Assembly: GCF_002684405.1 (NCBI RefSeq)
Contig: NZ_NYVD01000027.1
Span: 1-46,889, forward strand
Source: Parvibaculum sp.
Lineage (GTDB): Bacteria > Pseudomonadota > Alphaproteobacteria > Parvibaculales > Parvibaculaceae
Direction: 5' to 3'
DNA length: 46,889 nucleotides
Part shown: one piece after another, positions 10,673-20,145 of the stretch
Layout of the letters: every line of letters starts with the position of its first letter
Numbering within the stretch: position 1 is the stretch's first letter
Program-made: the position numbers and the translations under genes
The notes under the pieces: generated by a model
Told to the model about the DNA's origin: nothing
Seen by the model: only the letters and a program-made list of their open reading frames with translations
Database searches by the model: none

Positions 10673-13455
10673 GCGTCTCCTCCGAGCGTGGCAAGAAGAC
10701 AAAGTCCGCAAACCGATCCACCTCCCGCAAACCCGCGACTGCCAGAAACAAGGCAGGCAAGGGGAAAACCGCCAAGGCGGCGGCGCGGGGCAGCCGGTCG
10801 CGCGGCACCGGCACAACACGCGGATCCGCAGCCCGGTCCGCCCGCAACAGGACGAACGGAACAGGTTTGGTAAGACGTTTCCTTGCGAACCCGCTGAGCT
10901 ACCTGCCACCCGCGATCCGCGATTTTTGCGCGAAGCGGCTGCAGGAACTGGCCGGCCTCACCCTCGCCGGGCTGGGGCTTTTCGGCCTTGTGGCACTGGC
11001 AAGCTTCTCCATCGACGATCCGAGCTTCAACAACGCAACCTCCAATCTGCCGGGCAACTGGATGGGATTGCCGGGTGCCTACGCATCCGACGTGCTGCTG
11101 CAGACGCTGGGCCTGGGCGCGCTTTTCTTCCTGATCCCGCTCATCGCCTGGGGCTGGCGGCTTCTATCGCATCGCGCACCCGGCCATCCGGTTTTCCGCG
11201 TCGCAGCCTGGCTGGGCGGCACGCTCACCGCCGCCTGCTTCTTCGGCACCATGCCGCGGCTTTTCGACTGGCAGCTCCAGTCGGGGCTGGGCGGATTTCT
11301 CGGCGACATCTTCGCCGCTCTGGGCCTGAGCCTTTTCGTCAATCTCATCGGCGAAGCCGGCGCCTTCGTGCTGACCGCCATCATTATGGGCCCTGTGGCT
11401 GTGCTGGCGCTCGGCTACGCAATCGACATGCGGCGCGAGGATGTCGCAGCCCTGTTCAGCCGGTTGGCCGATGCACGGTCCGGGCGCGCGCAAACCCGCC
11501 GCGAAGAACCCGCCGGATACCGCGCCGGCGCCGTCAGCCGTCCCCGCCGCCGCGTGGTGCAAGCGGATGACGAGGACGAGGGGGAGGAGGACGACGAGAA
11601 CATCTTCAACCGGCCCGACCTCGAACCCGGCCGTCTGCGCATGGCGATCTGGACCCTGTCGGACAGCGTCACCGATTTCACCGACCGGCTGCTGCGCCGG
11701 GGCGATTTTGCGCCTCTGAGCGAAGAGGAACGCGAGGCCGCACGCAACAATACGGGCTTCGGCCGCCGCGACGCCGATGAAGAAGAGGAAGAAACGCCGC
11801 CGCGCCGCAAGAAAGCATCCGCACGCCGCGCTACGAACGCTCAAAGGGTAGAGCCGACCGTTTCAAGGACCGCCCCCAAGGTGAGCCGCACGGCACAGAA
11901 GAAAAAGACATCCAAGCGCGCCGCAGCCGAAGCGCAGCCCTCGCTCGCACTCGATCCGGATAGCCCCTATCAGCTGCCGGCGCTTTCGCTTCTGACCCCG
12001 CCGAAAACGGGCGGCGGCGCAAAAATGAGCGACGAAGCGCTGGAACAAAATGCGCGCCTGCTGGAATCCGTGCTCGACGATTTCGGTATCAAGGGCGAGA
12101 TCATCAATGTGCGTCCCGGCCCCGTCGTCACGCTTTATGAGCTGGAACCCGCGCCGGGCATCAAATCCTCCCGCGTCATCGCGCTCGCCGACGACATTGC
12201 ACGCTCCATGAGCGCCGTCTCCGCTCGCGTCGCCGTCGTCTCGGGCCGCAACGCCATCGGCATCGAGCTGCCCAACGCCAAGCGCGAAATGGTCTATCTG
12301 CGTGAGCTGCTCGAAACGCAGGAATATGAGAGCCACAATTCCAGGCTGGGCCTCGCACTCGGCAAGAATATCGGCGGCGAAGCGGTCATCTCCGACCTGT
12401 CGCGCATGCCGCATCTGCTGATCGCGGGCACCACCGGCTCCGGCAAGTCGGTGGGCATCAACACCATGATCCTGTCGCTCCTCTACAAGCTGCCGCCGGA
12501 CCGCTGCAAACTCATCATGGTCGATCCCAAGATGCTGGAACTCAGCGTCTATGACGGCATTCCCCATCTTCTGGCCCCCGTGGTGACCGATCCCAAAAAG
12601 GCGGTGGTCGCGCTCAAATGGGTGGTGAAGGAGATGGAGGACCGCTACCGGAAAATGTCAAAGGTCGGCGTCCGCAACATCGAGGGCTACAACAACCGCG
12701 TGAGCGAGGCCGCCGCCAAGGGCGAGGTGCTGGTGCGCACCGTCCAGACCGGCTTCGACAAGGAAACCGGCGAGGCGATCTACGAGGAAGAGGAAATGGA
12801 CCTCCAGCCCATGCCCTTCATCGTCGTCATCGTCGATGAAATGGCCGACCTGATGATGGTCGCGGGCAAGGAGATCGAGGCCGCCGTCCAGCGTCTGGCG
12901 CAGATGGCGCGCGCCGCCGGCATCCACATGATCACTGCGACCCAGCGCCCCTCGGTCGACGTCATCACCGGTACCATCAAGGCGAACTTCCCGACCCGCA
13001 TCTCCTTCCAGGTGACTTCCAAGATCGACAGCCGCACCATTCTCGGCGAGCAGGGCGCCGAGCAGCTTCTCGGTCAGGGCGACATGCTCTACATGGCCGG
13101 CGGCGGCCGCATTCGCCGCGTTCACGGCCCCTTCGTCTCCGACGAGGAGGTGGAGAAGGTGGTGAACTTCCTGAAGAGGCAGGGCGTGCCGGAATATCTC
13201 GACGCCATCACCGCCGAACCCGAAGGCGATGGCGACGGCCTGTCGCTCGAGGGCGGCGGCTCGGGCGACGAGCTGTACGACAAGGCCGTGGCAATCGTCG
13301 CACGCGACAAGCGCGCCTCGACCTCCTACATTCAGCGGCGTCTGCAGATCGGCTATAACCGCGCGGCCCGACTGATCGAAATGATGGAGGAACAAGGCGT
13401 GGTCAGCCCGCCCAATCATCAGGGCAAACGCGAAGTTCTGGTCGGCGACCACTGA
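10669..13455 (+). CDS. ftsK: DNA translocase FtsK
   Basis: Septal DNA pump that clears and resolves chromosome termini at division; 928 residues. The GTG start sits in a GTGA overlap with the previous gene and follows GGAGG. Parts: a strongly basic Lys/Arg/Ser/Thr/Ala-rich N-terminal tail (about 1-60), four membrane helices (about 90-260), a charged Arg/Glu-rich linker (to about 440), the RecA-type motor and a winged-helix gamma domain. Walker A is GTTGSGKS (about 587-594) and Walker B is the segment ending VDEMADLMM (about 717-728). The gamma domain (about 866-926) contains [19 protein letters not shown], which reads KOPS-type sequences in the family. The linker is short compared with E. coli FtsK. 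lolA follows. Confidence 0.97.
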   Translation: MSVSSERGKKTKSANRSTSRKPATARNKAGKGKTAKAAARGSRSRGTGTTRGSAARSARNRTNGTGLVRRFLANPLSYLPPAIRDFCAKRLQELAGLTLAGLGLFGLVALASFSIDDPSFNNATSNLPGNWMGLPGAYASDVLLQTLGLGALFFLIPLIAWGWRLLSHRAPGHPVFRVAAWLGGTLTAACFFGTMPRLFDWQLQSGLGGFLGDIFAALGLSLFVNLIGEAGAFVLTAIIMGPVAVLALGYAIDMRREDVAALFSRLADARSGRAQTRREEPAGYRAGAVSRPRRRVVQADDEDEGEEDDENIFNRPDLEPGRLRMAIWTLSDSVTDFTDRLLRRGDFAPLSEEEREAARNNTGFGRRDADEEEEETPPRRKKASARRATNAQRVEPTVSRTAPKVSRTAQKKKTSKRAAAEAQPSLALDPDSPYQLPALSLLTPPKTGGGAKMSDEALEQNARLLESVLDDFGIKGEIINVRPGPVVTLYELEPAPGIKSSRVIALADDIARSMSAVSARVAVVSGRNAIGIELPNAKREMVYLRELLETQEYESHNSRLGLALGKNIGGEAVISDLSRMPHLLIAGTTGSGKSVGINTMILSLLYKLPPDRCKLIMVDPKMLELSVYDGIPHLLAPVVTDPKKAVVALKWVVKEMEDRYRKMSKVGVRNIEGYNNRVSEAAAKGEVLVRTVQTGFDKETGEAIYEEEEMDLQPMPFIVVIVDEMADLMMVAGKEIEAAVQRLAQMARAAGIHMITATQRPSVDVITGTIKANFPTRISFQVTSKIDSRTILGEQGAEQLLGQGDMLYMAGGGRIRRVHGPFVSDEEVEKVVNFLKRQGVPEYLDAITAEPEGDGDGLSLEGGGSGDELYDKAVAIVARDKRASTSYIQRRLQIGYNRAARLIEMMEEQGVVSPPNHQGKREVLVGDH

Positions 13456-13598
13456 TAAAACAAATATTTCCCGAGCCGGTTTACCTCACCTTTATCCCAG
13501 GGGTTCCATCATAAATTCCCGGGAAAGCCGCCGGATCGCCCATAGAACGCCCAATGGATAGCCAGATTTTGCCACAAACCATTGCTAGCTTTGATCCC

Positions 13599-14336
13599 AT
13601 GTCGAAGCAGCATCACATCCCAGGTGAAAACAACCGCGCCCGTCAGGGCTGGTTTTATGCTGCCGCCGTGATCGGGCTCGGCATACTGACTTTTGCCGTT
13701 CTGAGCGCAGGCACGGCCTCCGCCAATGCCGAAACGCGGGCCGACGCGCCGCGCGAGGAGACCGCCGCAACGACGGGCAAACTAAGCCCCGCCGATATCG
13801 CCGCCGTGAAGGAGGTCGATGCCTATCTGAACGGCATGAAGCGCCTTCAGGGTGACTTTCTCCAGATCGGGGCGGACGGCTCCATGGCACAGGGCAAATT
13901 CTTTATCCGTCGCCCCGGACGCGCCCGCTTCGAATATGATCCGCCTGCAAACCAGCTCGTGGTGGCCGACGGCTTCTGGGTCGCGGTGAAGGAGGGCGAT
14001 GCACCCGCCCAGCGCATTCCACTGAGTTCTCTGCCTTTCGCACCCATTCTCGACGAGAAAGTCGATCTCCTGGCCCAGACCAACGTGCTCGACGTCGAAA
14101 AGGCGCCGGGCGTGCTGCGTATCAAGTTGACCGGCAAGGATGACGGACTGCCCGGCACGGTGACGCTGGTTTTCGACCAGCCCAACCTTCAGCTTCGCCA
14201 ATGGGTGGTGACGGATGCGCAAGGTCTCCAGACCACGGTGGCGCTGCGCAATGTCCGCGCCGGGGTGGAAGCCGACAATGCGCTCTTCGTCCTGCGCGAC
14301 GACCAGCGTCCCTCCATCGGCGGCTCCAAGAACTGA
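13599..14336 (+). CDS. lolA: Outer-membrane lipoprotein carrier protein LolA-like
   Basis: Periplasmic chaperone that carries lipoproteins from the inner to the outer membrane; 245 residues. A signal peptide (hydrophobic run FYAAAVIGLGILTFAVL, probable cleavage near ASANA) is followed by the LolA fold: MKRLQGDFLQ, GKFFIRRPGRARFEYDPP and VVADGFWVAVKE are typical. ATG 13599 is preferred because it gives a normal signal-peptide length; ATG 13554 in the same frame would add 15 residues. Neither has a good ribosome site. It follows ftsK after 143 bases. In many alphaproteobacteria xth comes next; here about 6.5 kb of other genes intervene. Confidence 0.85.
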   Translation: MSKQHHIPGENNRARQGWFYAAAVIGLGILTFAVLSAGTASANAETRADAPREETAATTGKLSPADIAAVKEVDAYLNGMKRLQGDFLQIGADGSMAQGKFFIRRPGRARFEYDPPANQLVVADGFWVAVKEGDAPAQRIPLSSLPFAPILDEKVDLLAQTNVLDVEKAPGVLRIKLTGKDDGLPGTVTLVFDQPNLQLRQWVVTDAQGLQTTVALRNVRAGVEADNALFVLRDDQRPSIGGSKN

Positions 14337-14467
14337 CAACCGTCCAGACTCGGCTGTCATCCCGGCTATAGCCCCCGAAATCGTCTAATATCCTCGACAC
14401 CTCCGGTCCGGCGCGTCGTGAGCCTGCTTGACCGGCCCTTGCTCCGCCGTGGTAACCTGATCGTCTC

Positions 14468-15439
14468 ATGAGCCAGAATTCATCCGTATCGAGACCGGCC
14501 CGAAAGCGTCCCGCCAAAAAACGTCCAGTGGTTGGCATACCCTGCGACGTGAAGATGCTCGGACCCCATCCGTTCCACGCCGTCGGTGAGAAATACATCG
14601 CCGCCGTGGACAGCGCCGCCGATTGTCAGCCCGTGTTGCTGCCCTTGCCGCGCGCGCCGCTCGATGAGGACGTGGATCTCGACGAGATTTTCGCCCTCTG
14701 CGACGGCATCTTCCTGCCCGGATCGCACTCCAATGTGCATCCCTCGCATTATGACGGCGCCGATCCGCGCGAAGGCGTGCTGCTCGACCCGCAACGCGAT
14801 GCGCTGACGCTCTCGCTCATCCGCGCCTGCGTGGACAGGGCGGTGCCGCTTTTCGTGGTCTGCCGGGGTTTCCAGGAACTCAACGTCGCCTATGGCGGCA
14901 CGCTCTTCCAGCATCTGGAAGAAAGCGAGGCCGAAAAGGGCTATGCGACACGCTTCGACCATCGCGAGGACAAGAACGCATCGCTCGACGAGCAATATGC
15001 CGCCGCGCACAAGGTTGCGCTGGAAACGGGCGGCACCTTCGAGCGCATTCTCGGCACGACCGAAATCGACGTGAATTCGCTGCACGGCCAGGGCGTGAAC
15101 CGCGTGGGCGAAGGCCTTCTCGTCGAAGGCCGCGCGCCCGACGGCACGGTGGAAGCCATGCGTGTCGCCGGCGCAAAAGCATTCGCCATGGGCGTGCAGT
15201 GGCACCCGGAATGGCACTATTGGGACAATCCCGTATCGCAGGCGCTGTTCGGCGCCTTTGGCGATGCGGTGCGCGAGGCCGCGGGCATGGCGCCCGAGCC
15301 TCCCCGGACCGGAATTTCCGGGCCCGACGAAAATCACGGCAGTCATCCGGGGGACGCCGCAAAGGAAAATCAGGTGTCGTATGGCGGCCAGCAACAACAG
15401 CAAGCCGGAAACACGCGAAGAACTGATCAAGTGGCTTAA
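14468..15439 (+). CDS. puuD: Gamma-glutamyl-GABA hydrolase-like class I glutamine amidotransferase
   Basis: Peptidase C26 family hydrolase, 323 residues. In the putrescine pathway PuuD cleaves gamma-glutamyl-GABA to glutamate and GABA. The catalytic cysteine is in VVCRGFQELNVAYGG (about C132); the His and Glu are in QWHPEW (about H246, E248). The motif GSHSNVHPSHY and the sequence around NSLHGQGV fit the family. It is longer than the usual 250 or so residues because of a polar Gln/Gly-rich C-terminal tail (about residues 270-323) that overlaps the start of the next gene. Linkage to a PuuA-type synthetase and a class III aminotransferase supports polyamine catabolism. The exact substrate is inferred. 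Confidence 0.88.
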   Translation: MSQNSSVSRPARKRPAKKRPVVGIPCDVKMLGPHPFHAVGEKYIAAVDSAADCQPVLLPLPRAPLDEDVDLDEIFALCDGIFLPGSHSNVHPSHYDGADPREGVLLDPQRDALTLSLIRACVDRAVPLFVVCRGFQELNVAYGGTLFQHLEESEAEKGYATRFDHREDKNASLDEQYAAAHKVALETGGTFERILGTTEIDVNSLHGQGVNRVGEGLLVEGRAPDGTVEAMRVAGAKAFAMGVQWHPEWHYWDNPVSQALFGAFGDAVREAAGMAPEPPRTGISGPDENHGSHPGDAAKENQVSYGGQQQQQAGNTRRTDQVA

Positions 15440-16757
15440 AGACCACCGGATCACGGAAGTCGAATGCATGGTGTCGGATATGGCCGGCATCGCCCGGGGC
15501 AAGATCCTCCCGACCCGCAAATTCGTCGCCAGCCTCGAAGACCGCACGCTTCGTCTGCCGGAATCGATTTTCGGCCAGACCGTGACCGGCGACTATATCG
15601 ACAGCGACGTGCTGGACGATCTGGAACCCGACATCACGCTCGATCCGGACGCAAAGACCGTGCGCGTCGTACCCTGGTATGACGAGCCCACCGCGCAGAT
15701 CATTTGCGATGCGAACTACAAGGATCAGTCGCCGGTACTCATCGCGCCGCGCAATGTGCTGAAAGGCATCCTCGATCTTTACGAAGAGCGCGGCTGGAAA
15801 CCGGTCTGCGCGCCTGAAGTGGAATTCTTCCTCGCCGCCAAGAATATCGATCCCGACTATCCGCTGGAGCCGCCCATCGGCGCCAATGGCCGTCAGGAAA
15901 GCGCACGTCAGTCCTACGGCATCGACGCGGTGAACGAGTTCGATCCGATCTTCGAGGACATGTACGATTTCTGCGAGGCGCAGGATCTCGACATCGACAC
16001 GCTGATTCACGAATCCGGCGCGGCTCAGGTGGAAATCAATTTCGATCATGGCGACCCGCTGGAAATCGCCGACCAGGCATTCCTCTTCAAACGCACCATG
16101 CGCCAGGCCGCGCTGCGCCACGGCATCTATGCGACCTTCATGGCCAAGCCCTATGAAGGCGAGCCGGGCAGCGCCATGCACATCCACACCTCGATCGTGG
16201 ATGCGGAAAAAGGCGACAACCTGTTTGCCAGCAAGCAGGGGAGGGACACCAAACTCTTCCTCTCCTTCATTGCGGGCTTGCAGAAATTCCTGCCCGCCGC
16301 CATGCCGCTCATCGCGCCCAACGTGAATTCCTATCGCCGCATCGTGAAAGACCTCGCAGCTCCCATCAACACGCATTGGGGGCATGAGAACCGCACGGTG
16401 GGCCTGCGCATTCCGGATGCGAAGCGCTCGGGCCGCCGCGTCGAGAACCGCGTGCCCGGCGCCGACGCCAATCCCTATCTCGCCATCGCGGTGACGCTGG
16501 CCTGCGGTTATCTCGGCATGGTGAACGAGCTGACACCGACCCGCGAGATGAAGGGCAATGCATATGAGTCGAAGCGCTACGCGCTGCCGCGCCATTTGCT
16601 CGACGCGCTCGACCATTTGCGGACGGCAACCGAGTTGCGCGAAGTCCTCGGTCAGCGCTTTTCGCAAGTTTACATGGATGTGAAGAACACCGAGCATGAA
16701 GCCTATCAGCAGGTCATCTCCGCCTGGGAGCGTGAGCATCTGCTGCTGAATGTGTGA
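15381..16757 (+). CDS. puuA: Glutamine synthetase family protein, gamma-glutamylpolyamine synthetase type
   Basis: Glutamine synthetase-fold ligase of 458 residues. By context it joins glutamate to putrescine or a related amine using ATP. ATG 15381 has CAGG six bases upstream and lies inside the 3' end of puuD in another frame (59-base overlap). Family motifs are clear: an N-terminal beta-grasp domain, EVEFFL, GAAQVEINFDHGDPL, the ATP-loop histidine segment KPYEGEPGSAMHIHTS, the NRTVGLRIP and SGRRVENRVPGADANPYL arginine/glutamate region. It lacks the adenylylation motif and C-terminal length of GlnA-I, so it belongs to the PuuA/GlnT-like group. Central nitrogen assimilation is less likely. 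Confidence 0.87.
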   Translation: MAASNNSKPETREELIKWLKDHRITEVECMVSDMAGIARGKILPTRKFVASLEDRTLRLPESIFGQTVTGDYIDSDVLDDLEPDITLDPDAKTVRVVPWYDEPTAQIICDANYKDQSPVLIAPRNVLKGILDLYEERGWKPVCAPEVEFFLAAKNIDPDYPLEPPIGANGRQESARQSYGIDAVNEFDPIFEDMYDFCEAQDLDIDTLIHESGAAQVEINFDHGDPLEIADQAFLFKRTMRQAALRHGIYATFMAKPYEGEPGSAMHIHTSIVDAEKGDNLFASKQGRDTKLFLSFIAGLQKFLPAAMPLIAPNVNSYRRIVKDLAAPINTHWGHENRTVGLRIPDAKRSGRRVENRVPGADANPYLAIAVTLACGYLGMVNELTPTREMKGNAYESKRYALPRHLLDALDHLRTATELREVLGQRFSQVYMDVKNTEHEAYQQVISAWEREHLLLNV

Positions 16758-16812
16758 GGCATTCCGGGGCGAAGGACGGGACTCGCACCCTTGAAGCGCT
16801 TCGGATAACATC

Positions 16813-16914
16813 ATGCGCATGCAGCGTTTCATTACTCAGATCGGCAGCCGGACCGGCTTCATGCGCAAGCGCGACCTGCTGATCCTGTGCGCCCGCATCG
16901 GCTACAACCCATAG
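16813..16914 (+). CDS. Possible small ORF, 33 residues
   Basis: ATG 16813 to TAG 16914 encodes a basic peptide starting MRMQRFITQIGSRTGF and ending LILCARIGYNP. It lies alone in the 236-base gap between puuA and the aminotransferase. No good ribosome site and no recognised family, so it may not be a gene. The alternative is a non-coding leader of the downstream gene. Confidence 0.2.
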   Translation: MRMQRFITQIGSRTGFMRKRDLLILCARIGYNP

Positions 16915-16993
16915 GCCCGCTCCGGCGCGCGGGGACACGCTCGCGCGTTCTTTTCCGCTGATTTCTTATTCTCTTCGGACCCGGAGCAATCTC

Positions 16994-18373
16994 ATGTCTC
17001 AAGCTGCCCCCTCCAACCAGACCAAGCGCTGGCAGGAAATCGACGCCCTTCACCACCTGCATCCCTTCACCACCCATGCGGACCTGGCGCAGACCGGCGC
17101 CCGCGTCATCACCCGCGCCGAAGGCGTCTATCTCTACGACTCCGAAGGCAAGCGCCTGATCGACGGCATGGCCGGTCTGTGGTGCGTGCAGGCGGGCTAT
17201 GGCCGCGAGGAACTCGCCGAAGCCGGCTACAAGGCGCTGAAAGAGCTGCCGTACTACAACGTCTTCTTCCAGACCACGACGCCCTATGTGGCCGAGCTTT
17301 CCGAAAAGCTCGCCGAGGTCACGCCCAAGGGCATCGACCGTTTCTTCTTCGCCAATTCCGGCTCGGAAGGAAACGACAGCGCCGTGAAGGCGATCCGCTA
17401 TTTCTGGAACCTCGAAGGCAAGCCCAACAAGAAGATCTTCATCGCCCGCAAAAAGGCCTATCACGGCGTCACGCTCGCCGCAGCCTCGCTTTCGGGCCTC
17501 ACCTCCATGCATCCGCAGGCCGACCTGCCGCTGCCGGGCTTCGTTCATGTCGAATGCCCCGACTGGTATGCCGAGGGCGGCGACATGACGCCGGAGGAAT
17601 ACGGCCTCAAGACTGCAAAGAGCCTTGAAGACAAGATCCTCGAACTCGGCGCGGAAAATGTCGCGGCCTTCGTCGCCGAACCCATTCAAGGCGCGGGCGG
17701 CCTCATCATCCCGCCCAAGGGCTATTGGGAAGAGATCCAGCGTATCTGCCGCAAATACGACATCCTGCTGCATGTGGACGAGGTGATCTGCGGCTTCGGA
17801 CGCACCGGCCAGTGGTTCGGCTCCGACACCTTCGGTATCGAGCCCGACATGATCAACATGGCCAAGGGGCTGTCGTCCGGCTACCAGCCCATCGCGGCGC
17901 TGGGCTTCGGCGAGCGCGTCGGCAACACGCTCTTCAACTCGCCGCAGGAATGGTCCCACGGCTTCACCTATTCGGGCCACCCGGTCTGCGCGGCGGTGGC
18001 GCTCGCCAATCTCGAGCTCATCCAGCGCGAAAAGCTGGTGGAGAAGGCGGGCGGCGAAACCGGCACCTATTTCCAGAAGAAGCTCGCCGAGCTGGCCGAC
18101 CATCCGCTGGTGGGCGAGACGCGCGGCGTCGGCATGCTGGGCGCCATCGAGCTGGTGAAGGACAGGGCGACCCGCACCAAATTCCCCGATGACGCCAATG
18201 TCGGCGGCCAGTGCCGTAATCATTGCTTCAGGGAAGGTCTCATCATGCGCGCCATCGGCGACACCATGGTGCTAAGCCCGCCGCTGGTCATCTCGAAAGG
18301 CGAAATCGACGAACTCTTCGAGCTCGCCCGCCGCTGCATCGACCTGACGGCGAAGGATCTCGGCGTCCTCTAA
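16994..18373 (+). CDS. Class III PLP aminotransferase (putrescine/omega-amino acid:pyruvate type)
   Basis: Fold-type I class III transaminase, 459 residues, the usual length. The PLP lysine is in MINMAKGLSSGYQPIAALG (about K291). DEVICGFGRTG carries the cofactor-binding aspartate, and GSEGNDSAVKAIRY binds phosphate. GLWCVQAGYGREEL and the YYNVFFQTTTPYV segment resemble SpuC-type putrescine-pyruvate and omega-amino acid:pyruvate transaminases. The start has GGAG at about 8 bases. With puuD and puuA it would complete a putrescine or GABA degradation route; PuuB/PuuC oxidases are not in the window. The amine substrate cannot be fixed from sequence. Confidence 0.9.
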   Translation: MSQAAPSNQTKRWQEIDALHHLHPFTTHADLAQTGARVITRAEGVYLYDSEGKRLIDGMAGLWCVQAGYGREELAEAGYKALKELPYYNVFFQTTTPYVAELSEKLAEVTPKGIDRFFFANSGSEGNDSAVKAIRYFWNLEGKPNKKIFIARKKAYHGVTLAAASLSGLTSMHPQADLPLPGFVHVECPDWYAEGGDMTPEEYGLKTAKSLEDKILELGAENVAAFVAEPIQGAGGLIIPPKGYWEEIQRICRKYDILLHVDEVICGFGRTGQWFGSDTFGIEPDMINMAKGLSSGYQPIAALGFGERVGNTLFNSPQEWSHGFTYSGHPVCAAVALANLELIQREKLVEKAGGETGTYFQKKLAELADHPLVGETRGVGMLGAIELVKDRATRTKFPDDANVGGQCRNHCFREGLIMRAIGDTMVLSPPLVISKGEIDELFELARRCIDLTAKDLGVL

Positions 18374-18394
18374 GGCCCAAAAAGCCTCAAAAAA

Positions 18395-18422
18395 CCCCGG
18401 CGGACCTTTCTGTCCGCCGGGG
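18395..18422. terminator. Hairpin after the aminotransferase
   Basis: Perfect 11-bp stem (18395-18405 with 18412-18422), six-base loop. It is preceded by an A-run and followed by AAAA rather than T, so the classical U-tract would be on the minus strand. It probably still blocks plus-strand transcription or protects the 3' end. Confidence 0.65.
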
Positions 18423-18522
18423 AAAACATTCCGAAACCTTTACATCGCATTCTCGTGCCCATGACCGGGCTGCCCGCCCGCTATTGAGGCCGGGCGGCAA
18501 AACCGCGAACGGGGTGACGCGA

Positions 18523-19776
18523 ATGACCGAAATTTCCGCTCAGGGTGCCGCCTCGATGCGGTTCCGGGAGAAGTTTCTCCTCGTTGTCGCCGCGCTTCTG
18601 GCGCTGCTGCTCGCCATGGCCATCGGCCGCCAGATGCTGGTGGAGACCGGCTATACCAACAGCTATGCGGCACTTGCGGACGCCTTCCTTCATGGCCGGC
18701 TCGATGTCGACAAATGTTTCGACGGCGACTGCGCAAGCTTCAACGGCAAGAACTATGTCGTCTTTCCGCCCGTGCCTGCTCTGGTCACCATGCCTTTCGT
18801 CGCGGTATTCGGCCCCGGCTTCAGCCATTTCATGATCATCGGCCTCGCAGCGACGCTTGCCTCGCTCTGGCTCTGGTGGCGCATTCTCGAAACGATGGAA
18901 GTTCGGCGGGAAACCGCTGTCTGGCTGCTCCTGGCGCTCGCCTTCGCAAGCCCGCTCTTCTACGTCACGCTCCGCACGGACAAGGTTTGGTTTTTCGCCC
19001 AGAGCATCAACTTCCTGCTGGTCTCGGCGGCATTGCACGAAGTCATGCGAGGGATGAGCCTCGTACGCGCGGGCCTGTTCATCGGCGCCGCCTTTCTCTG
19101 TCGGCAGATGTCGATACTGCTTGTGCCGTTCCTTTTCGCCTTGTCACTGAAACCGGAGGAACAGCTCATTTCCTTCGGCAAGGCGCACATCGTGCGGGCT
19201 TTGAAACTGGGCCTGCCCGTCGCCGCTGCGGTCGCCGTCTACCTCACCTATAACTGGGTCCGCTTCGGCGATCCGATGGAGACCGGCTATATCTACATCG
19301 CCTCGCCCGATGCAGAGACCTGGTCCCTGATCAATCATCGGCTGACGCATATCGGGCTCTTTTCGAAGGACTATTTCCTTTTCAATGCCCTCTATCTCTT
19401 CGTGCAGGGGTTCCATGTGCAATGGGGCGGGCCGGATCTTCTCGACATGGTCGGCCTCGATCCGATGGGCACCTCGATTATCGCAGCAAGCCCCTTCGTT
19501 CTGCTGGCCTTCTTCGCGCCGGCCAGAAGGCCCGTCATCATCGGCGCGCTCTGCGCCCTGCTGATTGCCGGGGTCACGCTCTTCTATCACGGCAACGGCT
19601 ACTCCCAGTACAACACCCAGCGTTTCACGCTGGACTGGATGCCGGTCATGATGTTCGCCTTGGCACTTGCCGTGAAAGAGCCGATCCGGCCTGTTTTCGG
19701 GCTGCTGGCGACCTATGCGATCGCACTCAACGTGGCGGCCGTCGCCATATTGGCGATTTCGCCGTCCGGGTCGTAA
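18523..19776 (+). CDS. Polytopic membrane protein, GT-C glycosyltransferase-like
   Basis: Integral membrane protein of 417 residues with about 9-11 predicted helices. ATG 18523 is the start; the upstream open frame overlaps the aminotransferase and is ignored. After the first helix comes a periplasmic stretch DAFLHGRLDVDK...GKNYVVFPPVPALVTMPF, a layout typical of GT-C enzymes (PMT/ArnT-like), which use polyprenyl-phosphate sugars. A later loop NWVRFGDPMETGYIY is also seen in such proteins. Donor, acceptor and function are unknown. It is separated from its neighbours by a terminator and a 470-base gap. A lipid- or surface-sugar transferase is the best guess. Confidence 0.6.
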   Translation: MTEISAQGAASMRFREKFLLVVAALLALLLAMAIGRQMLVETGYTNSYAALADAFLHGRLDVDKCFDGDCASFNGKNYVVFPPVPALVTMPFVAVFGPGFSHFMIIGLAATLASLWLWWRILETMEVRRETAVWLLLALAFASPLFYVTLRTDKVWFFAQSINFLLVSAALHEVMRGMSLVRAGLFIGAAFLCRQMSILLVPFLFALSLKPEEQLISFGKAHIVRALKLGLPVAAAVAVYLTYNWVRFGDPMETGYIYIASPDAETWSLINHRLTHIGLFSKDYFLFNALYLFVQGFHVQWGGPDLLDMVGLDPMGTSIIAASPFVLLAFFAPARRPVIIGALCALLIAGVTLFYHGNGYSQYNTQRFTLDWMPVMMFALALAVKEPIRPVFGLLATYAIALNVAAVAILAISPSGS

Positions 19777-19912
19777 AGTCCGGATCGTGAAGCGCCAAAT
19801 ACCCGAGTTTTTCACTGGGTGTGACGCCCTGTCACAGGCCTTTCAGGAAATCCTGGGGTTTTCGTTCTGGCACACAAATTCGTAAGTCATTGGTTGTTAA
19901 CAATAATTCATG

Positions 19913-19938
19913 TTACGGCCTTTTTAACTCGAAATTAC
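19913..19938. promoter_or_regulatory. Tandem CtrA-like half-sites
   Basis: TTAC-N7-TTAA-N7-TTAC: two overlapping copies of the TTAA-N7-TTAA pattern, each with one mismatch. The 11-base repeat puts all three on one face of the helix. Confidence 0.45.
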
Positions 19939-19954
19939 CGATTACCCATAAATC

Positions 19955-20145
19955 CCCATTGAAACGCTCAGGCTTGAAGCCTAAGTAATCTCTACAAGGC
20001 CGGGACACTTAAAGTTCGCGTCTGGCAAAGCCCCCCGATGCCTCACGCGAAAGTCCTGACCAAGGCGTCGGAATCCCCTCCCGGCGCCCCCGCGCAAGAA
20101 GACGCGCGGTAGCGCCCCGTCTCCCCCCGGCGGGGCGCTACTTTA
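19955..20145 (+). ncRNA. Possible small RNA
   Basis: Hypothetical transcript of about 190 bases, from downstream of the CtrA-like sites to the hairpin at 20109-20141. Support is only the layout: a regulatory element, no open reading frame and a terminator-like end. It contains C-rich single-stranded patches (CCCCCC near 20030, CCCTCCC near 20080). No known RNA family was recognised, and the 5' end is a guess. Confidence 0.25.
20109..20141 (+). terminator. Strong GC hairpin upstream of the 211-residue gene
   Basis: Perfect 11-bp stem GTAGCGCCCCG (20109-20119) with CGGGGCGCTAC (20131-20141), 11-base loop, followed by TTTAT. The next gene starts about 105 bases later, so the hairpin must end a transcript beginning upstream in the gap or at 18.5 kb. 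Confidence 0.7.

Noticed and set aside
16773..16790. tRNA T-arm-like sequence on the minus strand.
   Set aside because: There is no acceptor stem, anticodon arm or CCA end in register, so it is not a tRNA gene; it is kept only as a possible remnant.
14880..16832. A 650-codon open frame on the minus strand opposite puuA.
   Set aside because: It is antisense to a clear glutamine synthetase family gene; its composition (His/Arg/Gly-rich) is that of a shadow frame in GC-rich DNA.
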